Shown here piece after piece: positions 18,870 to 25,874 of a stretch of 64,000 bases of DNA; the stretch's first letter is position 1; each line of letters starts with the position of its first letter. The position numbers and the translations under genes are program-made. Below the pieces are notes generated by a model. The model ran no database searches and had not been told where the DNA came from. It saw only the letters and a list, made by a program, of their open reading frames with translations. Source of the stretch: Anaerolineales bacterium (lineage in GTDB: Bacteria; Chloroflexota; Anaerolineae; Anaerolineales; Villigracilaceae); contig JADLBX010000044.1 in assembly GCA_020847435.1 (NCBI GenBank), positions 1 to 64,000 of the forward strand. Direction: 5' to 3'.

Positions 18870-19424
18870 ATGATGAAGATGAAAACCCGCTTCCTTTCTC
18901 CCTTACTTCTGGTCGCAGTTATCCTTGCGGCGTGTGCCCCAGCCCCAGCGACCCAACCCTCAACCTCATCGCCTGTGGTTGACCTTCCCAGCGCGACGCC
19001 TTTTCAACCCGTCGAACCCGCTGGCGGTGAGGCGACCCAGCCTCCCGTCGCGGTTGAAGCAACAGTTCAAGCGCCGCTTCCCGTCGCCACTTCGCGCGGT
19101 CCCAACCTCGAAGCGACCGATCCGTCTACGGTGAGTCTGGCTTCGGGTCAATATCAGTTCGTCGAATTTTTCCGCTTTACGTGAAGTACCTGCCGCGCGA
19201 TGGCGCCCATGGTTCATGGGCTTGAAGCGAAATATTTTGGCAAGATCAAATTCTCGTATCTCGACGCCGACGACCCCAACACATTCGGGTTTCAACAAAC
19301 TCTCGGTTTCTACTACCAACCGGAAGTTTATTTCCTTGACCCGAATGGAAACCTGCTGATGAAGTGGGTGGGCTACACCAGCGAAGAAACATTTGAACAG
19401 ACCTTCGCACAATACGTGCCGTAA
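18870..19424 (+). CDS. Thioredoxin-like lipoprotein with in-frame TGA (probable selenocysteine, UxxC)
   Basis: 184 codons read as one frame through TGA at 19182-19184. The N-terminus is a lipoprotein signal (lipobox LAAC, about residue 22), then a Pro/Thr-rich linker, then a thioredoxin fold: QFVEFFRFT-U-STCRAMAPMVHGLE, YFGKIKFSYLDADDP, and the cis-Pro loop YQPEVYFLDPNG. The TGA falls exactly where the first redox Cys belongs (U105-S-T-C108); the second Cys is kept. The frame stays open with conserved sequence for 79 further codons. A 7-bp hairpin with loop GUU lies 20-37 nt after the TGA, the distance of bacterial SECIS elements. No selenium machinery lies in the window. A nonsense mutation or sequencing error is the alternative. 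Likely role: extracytoplasmic thiol redox. SD caggag upstream. Confidence 0.72.
19205..19221 (+). promoter_or_regulatory. Candidate bacterial SECIS hairpin
   Basis: GCCCATG (19205-19211), loop GTT (19212-19214), CATGGGC (19215-19221). The apical G/U sits 28-30 nt after the TGA, within the range known for bSECIS elements. It is coding sequence as well. Confidence 0.5.
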
Positions 19425-19427
19425 AAC

Positions 19428-19460
19428 AAAATCCCCGCAACCGAAATGTGCGGGGATTTT
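19428..19460 (+). terminator. Terminator after thioredoxin-like gene
   Basis: 12-bp stem AAAATCCCCGCA (19428-19439) with complement at 19449-19460, then further T residues, immediately after the stop codon at 19424. Confidence 0.88.
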
Positions 19461-19501
19461 TTCTATCTTTGCAGTCGCGCTAGTACTTCTACCAGATGAA
19501 C

Positions 19502-19554
19502 CTGTAGCGCAATTTGCTAAATTGCGTTCGGCAAATTGGCAATTTGCCCTACAT
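19502..19554. repeat. Palindromic repeat (gtagcgcaatttgc...)
   Basis: Imperfect palindrome with internal copies of aaatTGC/GCAAatt and terminal TGTAG/CTACA. Its TTTGCCCTAC end resembles the TTGCCCTAC end of the element at 20188-20354, on the other side of ferritin. Confidence 0.45.
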
Positions 19555-19572
19555 CTTTAATTTGTGGGTGCG

Positions 19573-20067
19573 CTAGCCTGCCTTGTCCATATGGACGAGA
19601 TACGCCTCGACCATGAGCAGGTTCTTTTCGCCTGCGCGCTGGATCACGTTGAGCAGTTGATCCATTTTATTGATCTCTTCGAGTTGTTCGTCAATAAACC
19701 ATTGCAGGAAGTTCTGCGCGAGGTAATCGTTCTGCGAGACCGCCAAATCCATCAGGCGGTTGATCTGCCCCGTCACTTCCTGTTCCCACGTGAGCGCGGC
19801 TTTGACGGCTTCTTCGGCTGTCGCAAATTTTGGTTTCGGCGCGGCAATGGCAGGGATTTGAAGCTCGCCTTGCGTGTCGAGGATGTAGTGTACGAATTTC
19901 AGCGCGTGCGTTTTTTCCTCTTCCGCCTGCTCGAAGAACAATTTTGACAGAAGCGTGAGTTTCTGCGTTTGAAAGTGCGCGGCGATGCTCAGGTATTGCA
20001 TGCTTGCGCCGAATTCATTGCCGATCTGTGCGTTTATGGCTTTTGCTAGTTCAGGGTTGATCAACAT
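19573..20067 (-). CDS. ftnA: Bacterial non-heme ferritin
   Basis: 164 residues, four-helix ferritin. The ferroxidase ligands are recognisable: Glu in NEFGASMQYL, E-x-x-H in AEEEKTHALKF, and the E/Q ligands in ALTWEQEV and WFIDEQLEEI. It stores iron in the cytosol as a 24-mer. ATG 20067 follows aaggag; upstream in-frame codons lie within an intergenic hairpin and are not counted. No iron box can be identified. It neighbours the redox lipoprotein but is transcribed towards it. Confidence 0.94.
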   Translation of the reverse strand: MLINPELAKAINAQIGNEFGASMQYLSIAAHFQTQKLTLLSKLFFEQAEEEKTHALKFVHYILDTQGELQIPAIAAPKPKFATAEEAVKAALTWEQEVTGQINRLMDLAVSQNDYLAQNFLQWFIDEQLEEINKMDQLLNVIQRAGEKNLLMVEAYLVHMDKAG

Positions 20068-20411
20068 GGTTGACTCCTTTATGAGGGTGCGTCGCACCTG
20101 AAAGATCAAAGTGACTTTCGTCGGGGAAAGTGCGACGCACTGCGTAAGTAAAGCAAGTATAACATGGCGGATTTGAAGCATAACCGTCGCAAATAGGGCA
20201 AGCGCATTAGAAAAATTTGGTACTGAAAATGCCTCATTTTGTTTGAGAATCCGCTAATCTCCACGAATTTACGCTAATTTTTTTAGGAAAATTCCCGCAG
20301 ATTAGCGAAGATTAGTGGATAAAAAGCCCAAATGCGATTGCCCTACGGTCGCAAAACGATGCGGATGTTTTATAATTGCCGAAACAATTCTTTTGAAGCA
20401 TAGGTGCATGG
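20068..20411. other. 344-bp intergenic region with three repeat structures
   Basis: Contains a hairpin with gtgcgtcgcac/gtgcgacgcac ends (20085-20142); an outer inverted pair (about 20188-20211 and 20332-20354, agggcaagcgcatt versus aatgcgattgccct); and, inside it, the ATTAGCGAAGATTAG inverted repeat (20251-20319). A -10-like TATAAT lies at 20371-20376 before the ECF operon. No gene is seen. Confidence 0.55.
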
Positions 20412-22028
20412 ATGGCTGTATCTCCCCTCGTAGTTGAGAATTTATCCTTTCGCTATCGCGACCGCTCCGCCACCGCGATCCGCGAGATTTCGTTCGAGGC
20501 GCACGCGGGAGAGATCCTGCTCATTGCTGGCGCCAGCGGATGCGGAAAGACCACGCTCATCCGTTGTATCAACGGGTTGGCTCCGCGTTCCTACAAAGGT
20601 GAAGTAGGCGGACAAATTCTCCTGTACGGCGAAAACCCGAAAGATTGGAAGTTGTCGCAGATCTCGCAAAAGATCGGGACGGTGTTGCAAGACCCCGAAC
20701 GTCAAATCTTGGGGACGAAAGTTGTAAACGAGGTGGCGTTCGGGTTGGAAAACCTGAACGTAGCGCGCGAAGAAATTATTGACCGCGTGGACGAAGCGTT
20801 GAAATTCCTCAAAATTTTCCATTTGCGCGAACGGGAAACGTTCACGCTTTCAGGCGGGGAGAAGCAAAAAGTGGCGTTGGCAGGCGTGCTTGCCATGCGC
20901 CCGTCAATTCTGTTATTGGATGAACCGCTCGCAAGTTTGGATCCTGCTTCCGCGCAGGACGCGTTGGATACGGCGCGTCTCCTTGCTGACCAGGGGATGA
21001 CGATTCTCATGGTGGAGCATCGCGTGGAGGATGTGTTGCGCATCCAGCCGAACCGCGTGATGTTCATGAGCGAGGGCGAAATCCGTTACCTTGGGATTCC
21101 TTCGGGGTTATCTAAGGTGGCGAACTACCGCGAGATTAAACTGCCCGCCAGCGAGATTGTCGAACGCGCGAAGTTGGATCCGCCTCCGGCTGAGATAAAA
21201 ATTCTCCCGGGCGCGGCAGGCAGAGGGTCCGAAAAAGAAGCGTTGGTCAGGTTTGAAGAGGTCGCGTTCGGGTACGATGCCGAAGTCGAAGTCTTGCATG
21301 GCATCAATCTTGAAATCAAGCGCGGAGACGTGATCGCGGTGTTGGGTCCGAACGGCGCGGGCAAGACAACGTTCGTCAAACATGCGATCGGTTTGCTCAA
21401 GCCCAAAGCCGGGCGCGTGCTGGTGAACGGGCATGACACGAAACAGGCAAGCGTCGCGCAGATCGCCAGTACGTTGGGCTATGTGTTCCAAAGCCCGAGC
21501 CACATGTTGTTTGCGCCGACCGTCCGCGAGGAGTTGGCGTTCGGTCCGACGAACTTGAAACATTCGAAGGAGCAGATCGAAACGGAGGTGAAAGAAGCGC
21601 TGAGAATTGTGAACCTTTCCGATAAAGAGCAAGACCCTCCGCTGGCGTTGTCGTTTGGCCAGCAGAAGCGCGTGAGCATTGCGGCGATCCTTGCCATGCA
21701 GTCGCGCATCCTCGTGATGGACGAGCCGACCGCCGGGCAGGATTATCAGAATTACATGAACTTCATGGATTCGATTTTGCAACTGCCTTCGTTCGAGGCG
21801 ATCCTGTTCATCACCCACGACGTTGACCTGGCAGTCATCTACGCCAACCGCGTGTTGATCGTGAACGATGGGCGACTCATTGCCGATGGAAAACCGCAGG
21901 ATGTGTTACGCGACTTCGACCGACTCAAAGCCAACCGCCTCGTGCCGACCTCGTTGCTGGCTCTCAACCTCGACCGACTCGGCGCGACGAGCCGCTTCAT
22001 GAGGGCTGAAGCGTTGGCGCATGTCTAA
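20412..22028 (+). CDS. Energy-coupling factor transporter, fused EcfA1-EcfA2 ATPase
   Basis: 538 residues with two complete ABC ATPase domains. First half: Walker A GASGCGKTT (about 39-47), signature LSGGEKQKVALAG, Walker B ILLLDEPLASLD. Second half: Walker A GPNGAGKTT, signature LSFGQQKRVSIA, Walker B ILVMDEPTAGQD. This is the fused motor of an ECF vitamin/micronutrient importer. It is the first gene of an operon with the S component and EcfT. Confidence 0.93.
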   Translation: MAVSPLVVENLSFRYRDRSATAIREISFEAHAGEILLIAGASGCGKTTLIRCINGLAPRSYKGEVGGQILLYGENPKDWKLSQISQKIGTVLQDPERQILGTKVVNEVAFGLENLNVAREEIIDRVDEALKFLKIFHLRERETFTLSGGEKQKVALAGVLAMRPSILLLDEPLASLDPASAQDALDTARLLADQGMTILMVEHRVEDVLRIQPNRVMFMSEGEIRYLGIPSGLSKVANYREIKLPASEIVERAKLDPPPAEIKILPGAAGRGSEKEALVRFEEVAFGYDAEVEVLHGINLEIKRGDVIAVLGPNGAGKTTFVKHAIGLLKPKAGRVLVNGHDTKQASVAQIASTLGYVFQSPSHMLFAPTVREELAFGPTNLKHSKEQIETEVKEALRIVNLSDKEQDPPLALSFGQQKRVSIAAILAMQSRILVMDEPTAGQDYQNYMNFMDSILQLPSFEAILFITHDVDLAVIYANRVLIVNDGRLIADGKPQDVLRDFDRLKANRLVPTSLLALNLDRLGATSRFMRAEALAHV

Positions 22029-22050
22029 ATTTGTTTGAGGAGAAGATGAA

Positions 22051-22995
22051 ATGAATAAATCAATACTGATCTTTCTGGGCGTGGTGCTCGTGTTCTTCGC
22101 GGTCGTCATGTTCGTGCTGGGCGCGGGCGAAGCGCAGGAAGGCGCCATGTTCAATTTTTCGACCGATCAAAGCACCGTTGTCCTCCGCTTTGTGTTCGTG
22201 GTGATCGGTTTGGCAATCGCGTACGGCGTCTATTTTGCCACAAAAGAAAACTCCGCTTGGGAAGTTGGGACGCGTCAGGTTGTGTGGATGGCGATCGGCG
22301 CGGCGTTGTATGCCGTGTTTTCGTATCTGTTCAACGGCACGGTCTTCGTTGTGCCTTCGTTGAGTCAGGTCGCGCTTCGTCCTGCCGTCGCGATCCCGAT
22401 GTTCTTCGGCTATGCCTTCGGACCTGTGGTCGGATTCTTTACTGGCGCGGTGGGCAATACCTTCGGCGACGCGTTGACCGGCTTCGGGCTTTCGCCGCAG
22501 TGGAGCATCGGCAACGGCTTGATCGGCTTCGTTTCCGGTTGCTGGATGCTCTTCGGCAATCGCAAACAGAGCATGAACACGGTCCTCTATTTGAGCGGCG
22601 CGCTCGCCGTGGTTGCCGCCGTGTTGTTCTTCATGTTCCGCGATACGCCCAACATGCTGTTCTTTGACGTCGAGAACAACATCTTCGGCGATGCCCAGAT
22701 CTCGCTGTTTGCCGGGATTGCCATTCTGATCGGCTTTGCGCTGGTCTTTGCCGTCCGTTACTTCTTTGGTTCAAATGAGGAGATCGCAACCGCGGTCACT
22801 TGGGGCATGCTCGGAAACATCCTTGGCTTGCTCTTCGCCGCGCTGTCGGATATTTGGATCAACGGCTTTAGTCTTCCGGCAGCTGTCGTCGGTGAGTTCC
22901 TGCCCTCGGCTGGACCTAACCTGATCTTTGCCGCAATCCTTGTGCCATTGCTCGTGGTGGCGTATGGTTCGGTGCAAAGACAGTCGGGAAGATAA
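22051..22995 (+). CDS. ECF transporter S component (substrate-binding membrane protein)
   Basis: 314 residues. An N-terminal segment with one or two membrane spans precedes a six-helix core carrying the ECF-S hallmark FGPVVGFFTGAVGNTFGDAL...WSIGNGLIGFVSG. Length exceeds the usual 180-200 residues because of the N-terminal extension and a central hydrophobic insert. It confers specificity on the EcfA/EcfT module; the vitamin or metal imported is not evident, and no riboswitch was recognised upstream. SD gaggagaagatgaa precedes the start. Confidence 0.84.
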   Translation: MNKSILIFLGVVLVFFAVVMFVLGAGEAQEGAMFNFSTDQSTVVLRFVFVVIGLAIAYGVYFATKENSAWEVGTRQVVWMAIGAALYAVFSYLFNGTVFVVPSLSQVALRPAVAIPMFFGYAFGPVVGFFTGAVGNTFGDALTGFGLSPQWSIGNGLIGFVSGCWMLFGNRKQSMNTVLYLSGALAVVAAVLFFMFRDTPNMLFFDVENNIFGDAQISLFAGIAILIGFALVFAVRYFFGSNEEIATAVTWGMLGNILGLLFAALSDIWINGFSLPAAVVGEFLPSAGPNLIFAAILVPLLVVAYGSVQRQSGR

Positions 22996-23007
22996 TATTT
23001 TTCGCTT

Positions 23008-23030
23008 GGCGAGGGTCTCAGACCCTCGCC
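23008..23030. other. Intra-operon hairpin between S component and EcfT genes
   Basis: GGCGAGGGTCT (23008-23018), 1-nt spacer, then its exact complement (23020-23030). No T-run follows, so it is more likely an mRNA stability or repeat hairpin than a terminator. Confidence 0.55.
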
Positions 23031-23044
23031 GAGTGGAGTGTCAT

Positions 23045-23917
23045 ATGCTCGTCGCCTGGCGATATCGAAATCGCAAATCCCTGATCCAATCATTTGACCC
23101 GCGCGCGTGGTTGATCTTCTACGCGTGCTTTCTTGTTTCCACGCTTGCGTTTTGGGACGTGCGTCCGCTATTATTTTTCTTCACCCTCGCGATGTTCGTG
23201 CTCTTCACCTCCGGCGTCACGTGGAAGGAAATGCGCCGTGCCTTTTTGTTCATCATCGGCTTTGTCGTCTTCTTTGCCATTCTCACGTTCCTGACCGGCA
23301 GAGGGGGGAGTGAACTTTACGGACAGGAGCATCTCATCCGCCAGTACAAAGCGTCCTTCTCGATTTTAGGCTGGACGCCGACATTAGACGTCACTGTGGA
23401 GCGCGCCTTTTATGCCGTGAGTCAACTCGTGCGCGTTTCGAGTATCGCGGTCATGACGATTCTGATTCCCTACTCGTTGAATCCCTCCTTGTACGGCGTA
23501 ACTTTCAAAGGCTTGGGATTGCCCGATAAATTTGCCTACGCCATGGATTTGACCATGCGCTTCATCCCGACCTTTGCGCGCGACTTCCAGTTGACGATGG
23601 ATGCCCAGCGTGCGCGAGGATATGAAATTGAGAAACTCAATGGGGGGATTGTGGAACAAGTCCGCAAGATGGCGCCGATCTTCGTGCCGGTCACCATCCA
23701 TGCCATCATTAGCAGTGAGGACATCATCGACGCAATGGATTTGCGCGCCTTCGGCGTCGGTCCGCGCACGTGGCTGGAAGTGTTGAACCGCGACTTGAAG
23801 GATCGCGTCCTGATCTGGTTCGGTGTGGCGATTCTGGTCGGCTCATTAATTGCCGGGTTTATGGGGTATGGAAAATTCTGGGTCCCCGAAGCGTTGCTGC
23901 GATTGGCTGGCGGTTAG
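23045..23917 (+). CDS. ecfT: Energy-coupling factor transporter transmembrane protein EcfT
   Basis: 290 residues from ATG 23045. About five membrane helices and the two cytoplasmic coupling motifs: AQRARGYEIEK (Ala-Arg-Gly) and the related DLRAFGVGPR. These contact the two ATPase halves. The gene completes an A-S-T operon, so this is a dedicated (group I-like) ECF system. An upstream in-frame extension overlaps the S-component gene and is rejected. Confidence 0.92.
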   Translation: MLVAWRYRNRKSLIQSFDPRAWLIFYACFLVSTLAFWDVRPLLFFFTLAMFVLFTSGVTWKEMRRAFLFIIGFVVFFAILTFLTGRGGSELYGQEHLIRQYKASFSILGWTPTLDVTVERAFYAVSQLVRVSSIAVMTILIPYSLNPSLYGVTFKGLGLPDKFAYAMDLTMRFIPTFARDFQLTMDAQRARGYEIEKLNGGIVEQVRKMAPIFVPVTIHAIISSEDIIDAMDLRAFGVGPRTWLEVLNRDLKDRVLIWFGVAILVGSLIAGFMGYGKFWVPEALLRLAGG

Positions 23918-24035
23918 ATCGATTTCCCCAAGAAATTCAGTACAGCAAAGTTTACTTTGCGATTTGCAACCTCGCACCAATTTGACGAAAAACTTGCCAA
24001 ACGCAAGATAGATCTTGTGACACTCTAACGGCGGG

Positions 24036-24875
24036 TTAGTGATGCAGCCTGCGTTGTTCTTCGGGGTAAATTTCGCCAGCCTCGATCGCCACGCGTAAAT
24101 GATTCTCCTGCGGCGGGAAAGTGCAAGTCGCATAATCGGTGAACGCGCACGGCGGGCTGTACGCCTTATTGAAATCCACAAATGTTTTCCCATCCACATG
24201 CGGCTCGGTGTAGTGATACCGCCCCGATGGATAAGTCAGGCGGCTGTTCGTCTCATCCATAAATTGCACGAACAAGCGGCGGTCGGGAAGTTCCTCCACC
24301 ATTAGTTCGTGCCGCCTGCCGTTCAACTCGAACGAAATATATCCCTGCATGGGTTCGTCGTGGATCGCGCCGAGGATGTCAGGCATCTTCACGATCTGCG
24401 GCGCCTCATAGCGGGTAAACGTCGCGGGGACGCGAAAAGCCTCCCTGACCGCGTACCACTCGCGTGGCGGAAAGACGCGGCGTTCTTCCCGTGTGTTATC
24501 CCACAGCCGAATGCCGACTCCCTTCGAGCGGCGCACGACGACCATCCGCATCTCATCGAATGTGATGAAGCTGGGGACGTCCTCCTGGTCCGCGTCGAGG
24601 ATCGCGGTTTTGGATTCAACCCCGTTCACTTCGACGGGGAGATCTGATTCAACATGGAGGATGACGTTCGCCCCGTCGAATTCGAACGTGCCGAGGCGTG
24701 CGGGCGCGCGGGCGGGCAGTAAAATATCCGCATTGGAATCGGAACCGATGATGTTTGTCCCTTTGCGAAGCCAGAACAGCCCGGCGAGCGCGAGCCATCC
24801 GTTTTCGCGGCGCAGGTTGTTGTCCACTTCCGCGCGCCAATTCAAAACAGTTTTTTCATACGTCTCGTCTGTCAT
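24036..24875 (-). CDS. DUF1684 protein, copy 2
   Basis: 279 residues. The N-terminal half has the WRAEVDNNLRRENGWLALAGLFWLRKGTN motif region; the C-terminal half has FNKAYSPPCAFTDYATCTFPPQENHL and AIEAGE, the DUF1684 signature with a Cys-containing metal- or ligand-site-like cluster. Enzymatic role unknown. It is preceded by 2 bp by a paralogue (24878-25696), so the pair arose by tandem duplication and is co-transcribed. Confidence 0.83.
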   Translation of the reverse strand: MTDETYEKTVLNWRAEVDNNLRRENGWLALAGLFWLRKGTNIIGSDSNADILLPARAPARLGTFEFDGANVILHVESDLPVEVNGVESKTAILDADQEDVPSFITFDEMRMVVVRRSKGVGIRLWDNTREERRVFPPREWYAVREAFRVPATFTRYEAPQIVKMPDILGAIHDEPMQGYISFELNGRRHELMVEELPDRRLFVQFMDETNSRLTYPSGRYHYTEPHVDGKTFVDFNKAYSPPCAFTDYATCTFPPQENHLRVAIEAGEIYPEEQRRLHH

Positions 24876-24877
24876 TA

Positions 24878-25696
24878 TTAGCCTCGATAAATTTCTCCCG
24901 CTTCCACGCGGAAGGGGAGCGTGTTTTGCGGCGGCGCAAAGACGCACGTGGCATACGGCGTAAACGCGCACGGCGGGCTATAAGCATAGTTGAAATCTAA
25001 AACGACTTTGCCGCTTTTTGGTTTTTCAGTGTACAGGTAACGACTCGGCGGGTAGGTTTCTTTTTGGCTTGTCCCATCGCGGAATTTGACGAAGAGTTTT
25101 TTTGTTCTGGTCTCGGAAACGTCGAGCTTGTACGTCTTACCCTCGAATCGAAATGAGAGATAACCGGCGAGGCGCTCCTCGATCACATCGCCGATCGAAT
25201 CATCCTGCGGCGAGACCTTGGGTTTGGGGTAGCGCGTATACGCGGCATTGAATTTGAATTTCTTGTTGATCGGGAACCATTTCAGCGGCGGGAGTTTGAA
25301 GCGTTCTTCGCGGTCGTTGTCCCAGATGCGGAACGAATATTTTTCCCCGTGTTGGTGAACCACCATGCGGATGTTATTCCACGTGATGAAGCTTGGGTTC
25401 GGGTCTTGCGCGGTCTTGAGATTCGCTTTTTGGATTGCGCGCCCGTTGACTTTGACTCTCACGCCCTCCGCCGCCTGAAAGCGGATGGTTTTCCCGTTTA
25501 TTTCAGCGACGCCTAGAAAGGTTGGCGCTTGCTCAGGCAGAACGATCTCGCACATCGGGTTCGAACCGATCAGGTTCCTGCCGTGGTTAAGGTCGTACAG
25601 TCCCGCCAGCGCCACCCAGCCGTTTTCACCGGTCAGCGCTTCGTATTTTTCGGCGCGCCATTTGATGATTTCGTTTTCGTAGATTTTATCTGCCAT
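24878..25696 (-). CDS. DUF1684 protein, copy 1
   Basis: 272 residues, colinear with the next gene: IIKWRAEKYEALTGENGWVALAGLYDL, EERFKLPPLKWFPI, and LDFNYAYSPPCAFTPYATC with VEAGEIYRG at the end. The family is widespread in Bacteria and Archaea without assigned activity. No signal peptide, so cytosolic. Start ATG 25696 lies at the edge of the divergent intergenic repeat. Confidence 0.83.
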   Translation of the reverse strand: MADKIYENEIIKWRAEKYEALTGENGWVALAGLYDLNHGRNLIGSNPMCEIVLPEQAPTFLGVAEINGKTIRFQAAEGVRVKVNGRAIQKANLKTAQDPNPSFITWNNIRMVVHQHGEKYSFRIWDNDREERFKLPPLKWFPINKKFKFNAAYTRYPKPKVSPQDDSIGDVIEERLAGYLSFRFEGKTYKLDVSETRTKKLFVKFRDGTSQKETYPPSRYLYTEKPKSGKVVLDFNYAYSPPCAFTPYATCVFAPPQNTLPFRVEAGEIYRG

Positions 25697-25762
25697 CAGC
25701 GCAAATTATACTTTGACCCCGCCCAGCGCGGATTTGCAATTTTGTTATAAAATGGAGGCAAG

Positions 25763-25857
25763 AATGTCGTTGCGAGGAGGGTCGTAGACCCGACGAAGCA
25801 ATCTCCACGGCGCTGGGAGATTGCTTCACTCCCCTTCGGGGCGCCCGCAATGACATC
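25763..25857. repeat. Dispersed palindromic element (gtcattgcgag type)
   Basis: 95-bp imperfect palindrome: atgtcgttgcgagg and gacgaagcaatctcc on the left against ggagattgcttc and cccgcaatgacat on the right. A diverged copy occurs at 1281-1404. It occupies the space before the KAP-FGE gene. Confidence 0.65.
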
Positions 25858-25874
25858 ATATCGTGAGGGATACC

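Noticed and set aside
19182-19184. Reassignment of TGA to Trp or Gly in this genome
   Set aside because: Many genes here end with TGA, several in ATGA overlaps with clear downstream starts, so TGA is an ordinary stop elsewhere.
25763-25857. Transposon remnant before the KAP-FGE gene
   Set aside because: Only a palindromic repeat; no transposase fragment in any frame.
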